Shown piece after piece: positions 9,571-19,729 of a DNA stretch of 64,000 nucleotides. The stretch is from Myxococcaceae bacterium JPH2. GTDB lineage: Bacteria; Myxococcota; Myxococcia; Myxococcales; Myxococcaceae. The stretch spans positions 244,865 through 308,864 of the forward strand of contig JAEMGR010000016.1 of the NCBI GenBank assembly GCA_016458225.1, read 5' to 3'. Both the position numbers and the translations under genes were made by a program. How positions within the stretch are numbered: position 1 is the stretch's first letter; each line of letters begins with the position of its first letter. Below the pieces are notes generated by a model. The model ran no database searches. It was not told where the DNA came from and saw nothing but the letters and a program-made list of their open reading frames with translations.

Positions 9571-10089
9571 ATGGTGTTGCAGGCGATGACGCTGTACAGG
9601 GTCGCACGCGCGTTGCGGAATCGTGGAGTGCCACTGTTGCCAGCCGTGGTGCGCAAGCTGAATTACTACCTGCACAGCTCCTACATCCCAGAGCAGGCGG
9701 AGCTGGGGGACGGAACGCAACTGGGTTACGGCGGTATCGGGGTTGTCATTCATCGGGCGGCGAAGGTGGGCAAGCACTGCCTCATCTCGCAGCAGGTGAC
9801 GTTGGGCGGACGCTCGGGGCTCGTGGGCGCGCCGATCATCGGGGACTACGTGCGCATCGGCGCCGGGGCGAAGATTCTGGGGAACATCCGGATCGGCGAC
9901 TTCGCGGTGATTGGGGCGAACGCCGTGGTGTTGAAGGACGTGCCCGCGGGCGCGGTGGTGGCGGGGGTGCCGGCGAAGGTCATCCGGCAGGACCCGGATC
10001 CGCTCACCAGCTACCAGCGGGAGATGGGCTTGTTGCCGCCGCGTCCCAAGCTCACGCCGGTGCCGGCACCGCAGGCCTCGGCCCGATAG
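9571..10089 (+). CDS. Serine-acetyltransferase-like hexapeptide acyltransferase
   Basis: A 172-residue left-handed beta-helix acyltransferase with hexapeptide repeats from about residue 45 to 135 (for example IGDYVRIGAGAKILG, IGDFAVIGANAVVL) and the typical end motif VAGVPAKVIR. The catalytic His is probably in the GVVIHRAAK segment. CysE-like proteins inside polysaccharide loci generally O-acetylate sugars rather than make O-acetylserine. The ATG lies 4 nt after GGGAGG; an alternative ATG at 9586 exists. A Pro-rich tail follows the fold. Function inside the cell envelope pathway is inferred from context. Confidence 0.88.
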   Translation: MVLQAMTLYRVARALRNRGVPLLPAVVRKLNYYLHSSYIPEQAELGDGTQLGYGGIGVVIHRAAKVGKHCLISQQVTLGGRSGLVGAPIIGDYVRIGAGAKILGNIRIGDFAVIGANAVVLKDVPAGAVVAGVPAKVIRQDPDPLTSYQREMGLLPPRPKLTPVPAPQASAR

Positions 10090-10104
10090 GGAAGGGACGC
10101 CAAC

Positions 10105-11166
10105 ATGCGCGTGCTCCTGGTCGGTGACCATCCGCCGCCGTATGGCGGAGTGGCCATCCACGTCCGCCAGCTCTTGCAGTACCTGCGCGGTCGCGAACTC
10201 GAAGTGAAGGTGCTGGACATTGGAAAGGGCGGCCGGCCGGCTCCGGACGTGATTCCGGTGCATGGCCCCGCGCACTTCGGGCTGCGGCTCGCGGGTTTCG
10301 TGGCGGGCGGATGGACCCTTCACCTGCACACCAGCGGCAACAACCCGAAGTCATGGGTGCTGGCGGGCATGGTGGGGGGGCTACCGGGAGGGCGCGCGCC
10401 CCGCGTCATCACGCTGCATTCGGGGCTCCTGCCGGATTACCTCCGCGCCTCGTCCGCGCGGCGGGTGCTGGCGGGGATGGCGCTCGGGGGATACGCGCGC
10501 GTGGTGGCCGTATCCGGCGCGGTGCGGGATGCGGTGGTGGCGTGCGGCGTGCCGGCGCACAAGGTGTTGGTGCATCCGGCGTTCTGCGCATCACAGGTGA
10601 GGGCGGGCGCGGTGCCGCCTCGGGTGGAGTCCGCGCGCGCTCGGCGCAGACCGCTCCTGGTGATGGCGCACCATCCTTCGCCTGTGTACGGGCGGCGGCT
10701 GGCGTTCCAGGCGCTGCGGCGGCTGGTGGATGAGTTGCCGGACGTGGGGTTGGCGGTGTTCGGTCCGGGCACGCGCTCGGAGGAGTTCCGCCGCGATGCG
10801 CGCGAGACGCGGGTGGCCGCGTATCTCGAGGACCTGGGCGAGCTGGAGCACGAAGCCGCGCTGGGGCTCATGTCCCGAGCGGACGCGTTCCTGCGGCCCA
10901 CCACGCACGATGGGGATTCCATCTCCGTGCGGGAGGCGCTGGCGCTCGGGGTGCCGTGCGTGGCCAGCGACGTGTGTCCCCGTCCGGTAGGGACGCGCGT
11001 GTTCCAAGCGGACAGCGCGCGAGACCTGGCGTTCCGCGTGCGCGAGGCGTTGGACGCGGGGCCGCCGCGTGTCGTGTCACCCGATGCGGGGCCCGTGCTC
11101 GAAGCGCTGTACGCCGAGCTCGCGACGGGCCGGACCGAGCGGGCCGGGGCAGCGCCCGCGGTGTGA
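10105..11166 (+). CDS. Glycosyltransferase, GT-B fold (GT4-like)
   Basis: A 353-residue GT-B glycosyltransferase. The N-terminal half opens with the glycine-rich loop GDHPPPYGGVAIH (about residues 7-19). The C-terminal half has the nucleotide-sugar site DSISVREALALGVPCVASD (about residues 270-288) with the usual acidic residue. It would add a sugar to the lipid-linked repeat unit on the cytoplasmic side; donor and linkage cannot be told from sequence. The start is 15 nt after the acyltransferase with GGGAAGGGA upstream. Confidence 0.88.
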   Translation: MRVLLVGDHPPPYGGVAIHVRQLLQYLRGRELEVKVLDIGKGGRPAPDVIPVHGPAHFGLRLAGFVAGGWTLHLHTSGNNPKSWVLAGMVGGLPGGRAPRVITLHSGLLPDYLRASSARRVLAGMALGGYARVVAVSGAVRDAVVACGVPAHKVLVHPAFCASQVRAGAVPPRVESARARRRPLLVMAHHPSPVYGRRLAFQALRRLVDELPDVGLAVFGPGTRSEEFRRDARETRVAAYLEDLGELEHEAALGLMSRADAFLRPTTHDGDSISVREALALGVPCVASDVCPRPVGTRVFQADSARDLAFRVREALDAGPPRVVSPDAGPVLEALYAELATGRTERAGAAPAV

Positions 11167-11201
11167 ACGGACTTTCCCATCAGGACCCGGAGGCGACGAC
11201 G

Positions 11202-12404
11202 ATGCGACGCGGCGACGACATGGACCTGGCCCGGAGAGCACTCCGGGGGCGAGACCTGGTGGTGTTCTCGAATGACTGGGATGGGGACCCGCTGTCCAAG
11301 GTCCACATCATGCGAATCCTCGCGCGCGACAACCGCGTGCTGTGGGTGAACAGCATCGGCAACCGCGCGCCCAAGGCGAACGCGCACGACGTGCGACGGC
11401 TGGCCAAGAAGCTGCGGACGTTCACCGAGGGGCTGCGCGAGGTGGAGCGCCACATCCACGTGCTGTCTCCCCTGGCCGTGCCGTTCTATGGCTCGGAGGT
11501 GGTGCGGCTGGCCAATCGCGAGCTGCTGCGCTGGCAGGTGCTGCGCGCCATGCGGCAGCTTCGCTTCCAGCGGCCGTTGTCCTGGAGCTTCCTGCCCGCC
11601 TCGGCGCCGGTGTCCGGAACGCTGGGCGAGGACTTCGTCGTCTACCACTGCGTGGATGAGTTCTCCGCGTTCAGCGACACCAACGGGCGCCACATCGCCG
11701 AGCTGGAGGCCCGGCTGCTGCGCCGCGCGGACTTGTGCATCACCTCGGCGGAGCGCTTGCGGGACAGCAAGGCGCTGCTCAATCCGCGCACGGTGCTGGT
11801 GCGCCATGGCGTGGACTACGCGCACTTCGTGAAGGCCTGCGACGCGGCCACCCCGATTCCCGAGGACATCGCGCGGTTGCCTCGGCCCATCATCGGGTTC
11901 TTCGGGTTGGTGGCGGAGTGGGTGGACCAGGCCGCGCTCATCGCGACGGCGCGGGCCCATCCGGAAGGCTCGGTGGTGCTCATTGGCAAGACGATGCCGG
12001 ACTGTGACGTGGGGCCGCTGCGCGCCGTGTCCAACATCCACCTCTTGGGGCGCAAGCCCTATGCGGACCTGCCCGGCTACAGCAAGGCGTTCGATGTGGC
12101 GCTCATGCCGTTCAAGGTCAGTGAGCTGACGCTCAACGCCAACCCGCTCAAGGTGCGCGAGTACCTGGCCGCGGGCCTGCCGGTGGTGTCCACGGATCTG
12201 CCCGAGGTGCGCAAGGTGGGCCTGTGCCGCATCGCTCGGGACACCGAGGACTTCGTGCGGCAGGTGGACGCCTGTCTGGCCGAGGGCGGCGGGCCCCGGC
12301 GCGAGCGCGCCGAGCGCATCTTCCACGAGAGCTGGGAGGCGCGGGTCGAGGAGATTCGACGCCACGTGGGCGCGGCCTTGTTGGCGGCGGGCAAGCGCCT
12401 GTAG
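11202..12404 (+). CDS. Glycosyltransferase, TuaH/GT4-like
   Basis: A 400-residue GT-B glycosyltransferase. The N-terminus (VVFSNDWDGDPLSKVH) resembles TuaH-type enzymes, and the donor-binding segment NPLKVREYLAAGLPVVSTD lies at about residues 313-331. I start at the ATG with GGAGG 8 nt upstream. A GTG at 11163 overlapping the previous stop is possible but has no clear ribosome-binding site. It is the last gene of the polysaccharide operon and meets the convergent DUF4350 gene with only 4 nt between stops, leaving no space for a separate terminator. Confidence 0.87.
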   Translation: MRRGDDMDLARRALRGRDLVVFSNDWDGDPLSKVHIMRILARDNRVLWVNSIGNRAPKANAHDVRRLAKKLRTFTEGLREVERHIHVLSPLAVPFYGSEVVRLANRELLRWQVLRAMRQLRFQRPLSWSFLPASAPVSGTLGEDFVVYHCVDEFSAFSDTNGRHIAELEARLLRRADLCITSAERLRDSKALLNPRTVLVRHGVDYAHFVKACDAATPIPEDIARLPRPIIGFFGLVAEWVDQAALIATARAHPEGSVVLIGKTMPDCDVGPLRAVSNIHLLGRKPYADLPGYSKAFDVALMPFKVSELTLNANPLKVREYLAAGLPVVSTDLPEVRKVGLCRIARDTEDFVRQVDACLAEGGGPRRERAERIFHESWEARVEEIRRHVGAALLAAGKRL

Positions 12405-12408
12405 GTCG

Positions 12409-13578
12409 CTACTCGCGGCCTGCCACGGCTCGCTCCAGCTTCGCGTAGCGCCGGGCCACGCGCGCGTAGTCGCTCGGGCGCACGGGGGCGTGGGCGAGCG
12501 CGCGCGTGAGGTCTGCTTTCGCGTCGAGGAACTCGGTCGCGGGGATGCCGCAGGTCTGTTCGAGGAGCCGTGCGGCTTCCGCGTCCGGAAGCGTGAGCGC
12601 GATGCCGAGGCGCTCCTGGAGCTGCTGCCGCAGGGCGAGGTCCAGCTCGGGCAGCAGCTCTGCTTCCACGCGTGAGCGGCGCATGAGCCAGCCCAGGCTC
12701 GCGACGTATTCCTTCATGGAGCGGTGCTTGCGCGTGAGCAGGGGACGGGGCGCGCCCAGGCGCGTGCCTCGCGAGACGACGTAGAGGAGTCCTGCCGCGA
12801 GTCCCTGCGCGAGGAACACCCAGATGCCCCGTGAGATGGGGGGAGGCGCTTGCGCTCGGTGATGGAACTCGTCGAACACGAGCGGCCCGCGCGCGGCCAC
12901 GGCGTCCCACCAGCGGCGATTGTCGAGCAGCTCCAGGCGGCGGCTCTCCGCGAGGTCCGCGCCGGCGAGCACGTAGACCTCGCCTCGGCCCAACGGCCAG
13001 CGCCACAGGACCGCGCTATTGCCGACGCCCGCGAGCGGCAAGGCGTCCGCGTGCCGCACGCGCACGGAGCGATCCCTCGAGACGCGCAAGCGGGTGAGCC
13101 CTCGCGCGAGTCCTCCGGAGAGCCACACGTCCGCGGTGGTGCCGCCTGGATCCGTCCATTCGGAGGGCATGCCTTGGTGGTTCGCGCCCAGCAGCGGACC
13201 GGTCTCCAGGGCGAGCCATGCATCCAAGGCCGGCTGGCTCGCGGTCGTGTCTCTCGGGACCAGATAGAGCAGGGTGCCGCCCGCTTCGACGAAGCGCGAC
13301 AGGGACTCCACTTCGGACTCGGACACGACGCGGGCCTGCGGTGCCGCGAGCACCACGGTGCGCGTCCCGATAGGCAGGGCCTCCAGAGAGGACTCGTGTG
13401 CCGCGACGGGCTGGCCACCCTCGCGCAGATAGAGCCACAGCGCGCGCAATCCGACGGGGCCCGGATTCTCCACGGAGGGGACAGGGGAGTCCGCCGCGGG
13501 AGCACTCCCCGCGGCCAACCCCAGGGCCAGGGCGAGCACCACCAGGAGGCCGAGGACCCAGAATGCTCGACTGCTCAC
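12409..13578 (-). CDS. DUF4350 domain membrane protein
   Basis: A 389-residue protein: an N-terminal hydrophobic segment (about residues 5-25), a periplasmic DUF4350 region (about 30-245), a second membrane helix near 260 and a cytosolic helical tail. DUF4350 is a GATase-like fold of unknown function. Its genes usually sit beside MoxR, DUF58 and DUF4129 genes; here DUF4129 is adjacent but MoxR is absent. The GTG start has GGAGG 5 nt upstream. I cannot assign a function beyond membership of this membrane gene set. Confidence 0.85.
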   Translation of the reverse strand: MSSRAFWVLGLLVVLALALGLAAGSAPAADSPVPSVENPGPVGLRALWLYLREGGQPVAAHESSLEALPIGTRTVVLAAPQARVVSESEVESLSRFVEAGGTLLYLVPRDTTASQPALDAWLALETGPLLGANHQGMPSEWTDPGGTTADVWLSGGLARGLTRLRVSRDRSVRVRHADALPLAGVGNSAVLWRWPLGRGEVYVLAGADLAESRRLELLDNRRWWDAVAARGPLVFDEFHHRAQAPPPISRGIWVFLAQGLAAGLLYVVSRGTRLGAPRPLLTRKHRSMKEYVASLGWLMRRSRVEAELLPELDLALRQQLQERLGIALTLPDAEAARLLEQTCGIPATEFLDAKADLTRALAHAPVRPSDYARVARRYAKLERAVAGRE

Positions 13579-13708
13579 GGGGTCCTCCCTGAACAACGAG
13601 CGGAGGCGCGAAGGGCCAACCGCCCGCGCCACGCCCCAAGACACTCGCCGTCCACGCCGAGCAGGTCCGTCCGAGCAGCGCTCCGCTGCAACGTATCAGG
13701 ACCGGGAC

Positions 13709-14596
13709 TCATGGCGTCCCCGGGTGCAGCGTGCCGCGCAGGCGCTCGACGTCGTCGACGAAGCGTGTGGCTTCCGCCGCTGTCACCGGCGCCAGCGAGT
13801 AGAAGGCTCGATCGTACCAGCCGAGGAGCTGCTCCACGTCGCGGGTGAGCGTGCTGGAGGCGCCACGTCCGGGAAGCTCCGCGGCCAGTTCCCGGTTGGT
13901 CTTCACTCGGTCGGGCCGAGCCCAGCCGCGCTGCTCCAGCGTGGACAGCAGACAGAACAAGCCCTCGCGGATCGCCTCGCGACCGTTGCCGTGCGCGAGC
14001 GCGACGCGGGCCCGGCCGAGGTGCTCGGGCGGAGGGTCCAACTTGCTTGGCGCCCCCTCGCCCCAGGTGTCCGTGTGCGGGGATTGCGCGCGTGGGCCAA
14101 TCCTTCGCCACCGCAGCAGGCCGAAGAGGACCACCGCGAGCGCGATGCCGAGCATCACCGCGCGGGTCGCGACCGCGAAGCCTTGGGCGCTGCGCGACTC
14201 GAACAGGCTCTCCAGCCACGCTTGGACCTCGCGCAGCATCCGCTTCAGCACGTCACCGTTGCGCTCGCGGGCGCGGGCGAACTCGGGGCGGTTCAGGATT
14301 TCCTGGAGCCGCTCTGCGCCGCGGGCGTTCGCTTCGGGGCCCTCGGGCACGGGGGCATCCTGGAGCGCACAGGCCTGCTCCAGATAGCGCGCCACTTGTT
14401 GCGCTCGCGCGACGGGGGCCGCGCCGGGCTCCGGGGAGGGCGGCGGGAGTCCTCCCCATCCCTGGACGAGCGCATCCACCGCGGAGGGCAGTTGCTCGGG
14501 CTGTCGCAGGGCCGTCTCTTCCAGCCGCTGCGCGAGGCCTTCGCGCTCGGCGCACGGCAGCGCGGTCAGCAGGACGAGGAGGGCCAGACTCGGCAC
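13709..14596 (-). CDS. DUF4129 domain membrane protein
   Basis: A 295-residue protein with an N-terminal signal-like segment, a Pro-rich periplasmic stretch, one membrane helix at about residues 160-180 (VMLGIALAVVLFGLL) and a C-terminal DUF4129 domain. The DUF4129 signature is the helical segment ending LLGWYDRAFYSLAP...FVDDVERLR. It starts at a GTG 13 nt after the upstream membrane gene; the longer open frame is an artefact of high GC. DUF4129 often accompanies transglutaminase or MoxR modules, and its molecular role is unknown. Confidence 0.83.
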   Translation of the reverse strand: MPSLALLVLLTALPCAEREGLAQRLEETALRQPEQLPSAVDALVQGWGGLPPPSPEPGAAPVARAQQVARYLEQACALQDAPVPEGPEANARGAERLQEILNRPEFARARERNGDVLKRMLREVQAWLESLFESRSAQGFAVATRAVMLGIALAVVLFGLLRWRRIGPRAQSPHTDTWGEGAPSKLDPPPEHLGRARVALAHGNGREAIREGLFCLLSTLEQRGWARPDRVKTNRELAAELPGRGASSTLTRDVEQLLGWYDRAFYSLAPVTAAEATRFVDDVERLRGTLHPGTP

Positions 14597-14609
14597 AGGG
14601 GACTCGCGC

Positions 14610-15653
14610 TCAGGCCACGACCGAGGAGGACGGCTCCGAGGGCGCGGGCTCTCCCAGGCGGCGCTCCAGGTCGAGGCCCTCTCTTCGCACGCGCATGTCC
14701 AGGTAGAAGAACGCGGACACGACGATGCCGAGCGGCGTGAAGATGGTCTGCACCACCACCTGGAACAGCTCGGCGGGGACGAGCAGGGTCTGCGGGACGG
14801 ACGCCATGGCCACGGGATCGAAGATGTTGCCACCGGCCACCAGGCGGACAATCCAGACCGGCAGGCCGGAGACCGTGCTCACCGCGATGAGCATCGCGCC
14901 CACGACCGTGGACAGCACCATGGCCCGGACGGTTCCGCGACCCATGAACCCCGGCTCGATCCGCCCCGAGAGCAGCTCACCCGAGCGCTGGAAGGAGCCC
15001 CAGGCCCCCAGGTCCTCCATGGCCACCACTGGGGGGAGCAGCATGAAGCGCAGGAAGTACCAGAGGGTGGACGCGAGGAACCCCAGGGCCAGGAGCAGCC
15101 CGCCCACCACCAGCAGCGCGATGCTCGCCGCGTTGGACAGTCCGGTGCTCCCGCCACTCACCGCGGCGGCGAACGCCAGCCCGCCCAACACGAGGCCCGG
15201 CAGGCACAGCACGAGCGTTGCGCCCATCGACCATCCGAGGGAGAGGAAGTACGCCCCGGTCAGCGTCCCCAAGCGCGCGAAGGTCCGCCGAAAGCCATCT
15301 GCCGGCGTGGATGGCTCGCCCAGTCGCGCGGGCACCGCGTACCGGGTGACCGTTGCCGTCGCGAGCCAATAGCTCCAGATGATGAGCGTCCACGCGGCGA
15401 CGCTGATGGCCAGGAAGCGCCCCATTCCGAGCAGCGCCTCGAGCGGATCCCCTGTTCCACGGGTGTCGAGCATCGCGAACATGCGGGGGAGCATGAGGGC
15501 GGTGCCCTTGGCCGCGATGTAGTTCAGGAGATCGAACCCGAGGCACAAGGTGAACAGCGCCTTGAGGTGGGTGCGCCAGAACATCGCGGCGCGATCGATC
15601 AACTCACCGAGGGCCAGGGGACGCAGGTCCGAGGAGGCGTTTGGAGGACTCAC
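14610..15653 (-). CDS. Polytopic membrane protein of unknown function
   Basis: A 347-residue protein with about six to seven membrane helices. The opening RPLALGELIDRAAMFWRTH resembles the glycerophosphoryl-diester-phosphodiesterase membrane-domain family found beside DUF4129 genes. There is no catalytic domain. The C-terminus is a short cytosolic tail rich in Glu and Ser. The GTG start is 20 nt downstream of the ThiE-like gene stop, but the ribosome-binding site is weak and an in-frame ATG at 15695 is the alternative. Together with the two genes downstream it forms a three-gene membrane set that may be co-transcribed with thiSGE. Confidence 0.75.
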   Translation of the reverse strand: MSPPNASSDLRPLALGELIDRAAMFWRTHLKALFTLCLGFDLLNYIAAKGTALMLPRMFAMLDTRGTGDPLEALLGMGRFLAISVAAWTLIIWSYWLATATVTRYAVPARLGEPSTPADGFRRTFARLGTLTGAYFLSLGWSMGATLVLCLPGLVLGGLAFAAAVSGGSTGLSNAASIALLVVGGLLLALGFLASTLWYFLRFMLLPPVVAMEDLGAWGSFQRSGELLSGRIEPGFMGRGTVRAMVLSTVVGAMLIAVSTVSGLPVWIVRLVAGGNIFDPVAMASVPQTLLVPAELFQVVVQTIFTPLGIVVSAFFYLDMRVRREGLDLERRLGEPAPSEPSSSVVA

Positions 15654-15672
15654 CGGAGCGCACCATAGCGCC

Positions 15673-16289
15673 TCAGGTGGAGGGTGGACACGCATCCCCC
15701 AAGGCTCGCGCCGCCTGGGTGGGGTCCGCCGCGTCGAGCACCGCGGAGATGACCGCGACGCCCGCGGCCGCCCGCACCCTCCGCGCCCGCTCGGGGGTCA
15801 TCCCTCCGAGCGCGAGCGCGGGGCACGACAGCATCCGCGCGATCGCCTCGAAACCCTCGGGGCCGAGCGGCGGACGCGTGTCGTTCGGCTTGGAGCCCGG
15901 AGCGAACACCGGGCTCACCAGCGCGAGGTCCGCACCCCATGCACGCCGCGCTTCGTCCGCGTCGTGCACGGCCACGCTCACCCACCGCTCCGGTGGAAGC
16001 GCGGGGCGCACGTCCCGAGGCGTGGGTCCGGACGCCGGCAGGTGCAGGTGCGCACCGACCTCCAGCGCCACGTCCAATCGCCCGTTCACGAACAGCGCGC
16101 GACCTCGCGCGTGGCACAGCTCGGCGAGCAGCCGCGCTTCCTCCAGGAAGAGGTGCGCGGGCGCCTCGGGGTGGCGGTGCTGCACGGCGACGTCGGGCCC
16201 CGCGTCCAGCGCTCGCGCCAGCGCCGCGAGCAGGCGCTCTCGCGGCAAGCGCCAGTCGGAGATGACGAGGACGCGGGGCAGGGGAGGCA

Positions 16290-16290
<1 letters not shown>
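15673..16290 (-). CDS. thiE: ThiE/TenI-family protein, probable thiamine phosphate synthase
   Basis: A 205-residue TIM-barrel protein of the ThiE/TenI family. ThiE joins the thiazole and pyrimidine phosphates to make thiamine phosphate. Family landmarks are VQHR (strand 1), FVNGRLDVALEVGA, VSVAVHD, SPVFAPGSK and ALGGM. Two things are off: the usual HLGQxD segment reads HLPASG, so the expected metal-binding Asp is missing in the linear alignment, and the Lys after the first Arg is absent. It may be a divergent ThiE or a TenI-like enzyme. The GTG start overlaps the thiG stop (TAGTG). Confidence 0.75.
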
Positions 16291-17075
<785 letters not shown>

Positions 17076-17089
17076 TGCATCCCTCCTGG

Positions 17090-17290
17090 CTACCCGCCAC
17101 CGACGAAGGTGACAATCTCCACGCGATCTCCCTCATGCAGGGAGTGCTCGGCGTGGCGAGCCCGGCGCACGACCTCCGCGTTCACCTCCACGGCCACTCC
17201 CGGACCGCCGATCTGCAGCGACTCCAGCAGCGACGACAGGAGCGTGCCCTCGGAGACCTCGCGCGCTTCGCCATTCACCCACACCGTCAC
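17090..17290 (-). CDS. thiS: Sulfur carrier protein ThiS
   Basis: A 66-residue ubiquitin-fold protein ending in Gly-Gly, the C-terminus that is adenylated and turned into a thiocarboxylate as sulfur donor for ThiG. The start is a GTG with AAGGAG 7 nt upstream, giving MTVWVNGE, the usual ThiS N-terminus. It is the first gene of thiSGE, directly behind a sigma-70-like promoter. The leader is only about 27 nt, so a TPP riboswitch does not fit in front of it. Confidence 0.94.
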   Translation of the reverse strand: MTVWVNGEAREVSEGTLLSSLLESLQIGGPGVAVEVNAEVVRRARHAEHSLHEGDRVEIVTFVGGG

Positions 17291-17323
17291 GTCGTCACGA
17301 CTCCTTGGGACGGGAATGCGCTG

Positions 17324-17352
17324 GCACTACAAGGGGGACTCCGCGCTGTCAA
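17324..17352 (-). promoter_or_regulatory. Sigma-70-like promoter of thiSGE
   Basis: On the minus strand TTGACA (17352-17347) and TAGTGC (17329-17324) are separated by 17 nt. The -35 is perfect and the -10 weak. Transcription would start about 25-30 nt before the thiS GTG. Confidence 0.5.
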
Positions 17353-17503
17353 CGCGCACGCCCCGGCGTCCGTCCGCCACGTGCAATGGCCCCGCGGGGA
17401 TCGCCTCATGGGTGCCAGCAGGTCGGACGCTTCCTCTTTGGGCGCAGGAGGGGCGTGAGCGGGCCCGCGCGAGTCACGCGCCATCCTCTGGGAGGGGAAA
17501 GGG

Positions 17504-18661
17504 ATGTCTGACCCGGGTGGTAGGGATGGCCGGGCCTGCTTCCAGGAGGACTCACCCGCGATGCCCATTCCGCCACCCACTCGGTCTCCCGCCCGAACCA
17601 GCATCCTCTTCTCCGTCGGCGCCACATCCTACGAACTCATCCGCCACCTGGGCTCTCGCGGGGCGGGGGAGGTGTTGCTCGCGCGGCGGCACTACGCGGA
17701 GGTGCCTGGGGGGCTCGTCCTGATCAAGCGCATGCGCGACCCGGGCCACGAGCACGGACGCGAGCAGCTTCGCGAGGAGACGCGGCTGCTCATGCGCCTG
17801 AGTCACCCGGCCATCCCCCAGGTCTTCCTGGCGCGCGTCCACGCGGGCGCGCTCCACCTCGTCACGGAATACGTGGAGGGGCACTCGCTGGAGACGCTGT
17901 GCAGCTTCGCGGCGCTGCGCGGCCAGCCCTTGTCGGAGGCGTTCGTCGCGCACGTGGGCGCGGAGGTGGCGGACGCGCTCCAGCATGTCCACGCGCTCGA
18001 GGACGAAGTGGGGCGTCCCCTGGGCGCCGTGCATCGGGATGTCAGCCCGCGCACCCTCCGCGTGGACGTGCACGGACGGGTGCGGGTGTCCGACTTCGCG
18101 CTGGCGTGGACGCGGCTGGCGCCTCATGCGCTCGAGGCGCAAGGGCCCCGGTGTGGCGACGTGGCGTACGCCGCGCCGGAGGCCCTGGCGCATCAGCCCG
18201 TGGATGGACGGGCGGACCTCTACTCGCTGGGCGTGGTGTTGCTGGAGCTGCTCACGGGACTCCACCTCTTGGACTTGGAGGACGTGGAGCGCGCGGCTCG
18301 GACGGCGGCGCCTTCGCTCGGGCACGCGCCCCCACGCGCGGCGGACCTGAGCTGGTTACCGGCTTCGGAGATGGCCCTGCGCATGGCATGCCTCACGGAG
18401 GCGCATGTGGAGAGCGCCACGCGCGGACTGTCCACGCGCATGGCCGCCGTGCTGCGGCGGGTGCTGCGGCGCGAACCGGAGGCGCGGTTCCAGTCGGGCG
18501 CGCAGCTGCGGGACGCGCTCTGCGAGGTGTTGGAGGGACTGGGGCGGCCTTATGGCCACCGAGAAGCGTCCCGTGAGGTGTCCTGGCTGCGGCGGGCGCT
18601 GGGGCCTTCGGAGCGATGGGCCGCGGAGCTGGTGGAGCACGGGCACGGGCCTTGTGCCTGA
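17504..18661 (+). CDS. Ser/Thr protein kinase-like protein, probable pseudokinase
   Basis: A 385-residue protein with one Hanks-type kinase domain (about residues 40-325) and no membrane helix or sensor domain. The Gly-rich loop (LGSRGAGEV), the ATP-binding Lys75, the HRD motif (177-179) and APE (YAAPEAL) are present. The Asn that should follow HRD by five residues is Thr184, and DFG is DFA (197-199). Both residues coordinate Mg-ATP, so catalysis is probably lost or weak, suggesting a scaffold or regulator. Two starts have good ribosome-binding sites: ATG 17504 (GGGAGGGG) and ATG 17561 (AGGAGGA). I list the longer one. Confidence 0.85.
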   Translation: MSDPGGRDGRACFQEDSPAMPIPPPTRSPARTSILFSVGATSYELIRHLGSRGAGEVLLARRHYAEVPGGLVLIKRMRDPGHEHGREQLREETRLLMRLSHPAIPQVFLARVHAGALHLVTEYVEGHSLETLCSFAALRGQPLSEAFVAHVGAEVADALQHVHALEDEVGRPLGAVHRDVSPRTLRVDVHGRVRVSDFALAWTRLAPHALEAQGPRCGDVAYAAPEALAHQPVDGRADLYSLGVVLLELLTGLHLLDLEDVERAARTAAPSLGHAPPRAADLSWLPASEMALRMACLTEAHVESATRGLSTRMAAVLRRVLRREPEARFQSGAQLRDALCEVLEGLGRPYGHREASREVSWLRRALGPSERWAAELVEHGHGPCA

Positions 18662-18688
18662 GTGCGGGGACGGCGAAGACTGCCGCCC

Positions 18689-19693
18689 ATGGTCGACGTG
18701 AACGAGCTTCACCGGCGCTGGTGCATCGCGGACGGACACGCGGACTCCCTCCTCTGGAATCGTGACCTGAGCGTCCGTTCCAAGGAGGGCCACGTGGACT
18801 TCCCCCGCTTGCGCGAGGCCGGGGTGAAGCTCCAGTGCTTCACGATCGTCACGCGGGGCTTCCCCTTCGTCGGAGGCTTCCCGGTGTTCGCCGCGTGGCG
18901 CGGCTGGCCCCGCGAGGCGCGCGCCAGCGAGTGGTCCCGGGCGCTCTGGCAGATCTCCCGCTTGGAGGAGGCCGCCGCGCGCTCGGACGACACGGTGCGC
19001 ATCACCACCACGGGCGCGGCCCTGGAGGACAACCTGGCGCAGGGGCGGCTGTCCGCGGTGCTGGGCGTGGAAGGGGGACATGCCATCGAGGGGCAGGTGG
19101 ACCGGCTGGCGCGGCTGCATGAGCGGGGCGTGCGCTTCATGGGGCTGACGCACCTGTCCAACAACGAACTGGGGGGCTCCTCCTTTCCGATGATGGGCAA
19201 CCGGGGGCTGACGCCGCTGGGCCACGAGGTCATGGCGGAGATGGCGCGGCTGGGTCTGAGCGTGGATGTGGCCCACGCCGCGGAGCGCACGCTGGAGGAC
19301 TTGTTCGCGCACCCCACGGTGCGCTTTTTCTGCTCGCACACGGGCGTGCGCGCGGCGGGCGGGGGCTGGCGCAACCTCACGGACGCGTCCCTGCGGCGCA
19401 TCGCGGAGCGCGGCGGTGTGGTGGGCGTCATCTTCGCGCCTGTCTACTTGGGGGGCGACTCAGTAGACGACGTCGTCCGCCACATCGAGCACGCGGTGGA
19501 CGTCATGGGCGAGCAAGGGGTCGGACTCGGCTCGGACCATGACGGCATGGTGCCGCTGCCGCGCGGCATGCGCGACGTGACGGACCTGCACCTCATCACC
19601 GAGGCGCTGCTGCGGCGCCACCCGGAGGCGTGGGTAGAACGGGTCATGGGTGAGAACTTCCGCCGCTACTTTCGCGAAACGCTCGGCGGTTGA
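18689..19693 (+). CDS. Membrane dipeptidase, peptidase family M19
   Basis: A 334-residue renal-dipeptidase-like enzyme. Zinc ligands expected for M19 are all visible: HxD in DGHADS (near residue 15), the bridging Glu in VEGGHAI, His in DVAHA and in SHTG, and Asp in GSDHDG. Such enzymes split dipeptides, including ones with a D-residue at the C-terminus. There is no signal peptide, so it is probably cytoplasmic. The ATG is 28 nt after the pseudokinase stop; a GTG at 18662 directly behind that stop is an alternative. Confidence 0.92.
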   Translation: MVDVNELHRRWCIADGHADSLLWNRDLSVRSKEGHVDFPRLREAGVKLQCFTIVTRGFPFVGGFPVFAAWRGWPREARASEWSRALWQISRLEEAAARSDDTVRITTTGAALEDNLAQGRLSAVLGVEGGHAIEGQVDRLARLHERGVRFMGLTHLSNNELGGSSFPMMGNRGLTPLGHEVMAEMARLGLSVDVAHAAERTLEDLFAHPTVRFFCSHTGVRAAGGGWRNLTDASLRRIAERGGVVGVIFAPVYLGGDSVDDVVRHIEHAVDVMGEQGVGLGSDHDGMVPLPRGMRDVTDLHLITEALLRRHPEAWVERVMGENFRRYFRETLGG

Positions 19694-19729
19694 CCGGGGG
19701 GGAGCGCTCGGAAATAGTCGCCGCCGCCC

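Noticed and set aside
17291..17420. TPP riboswitch before thiS
   Set aside because: The probable leader is about 27 nt and none of the conserved thi-box segments is present.
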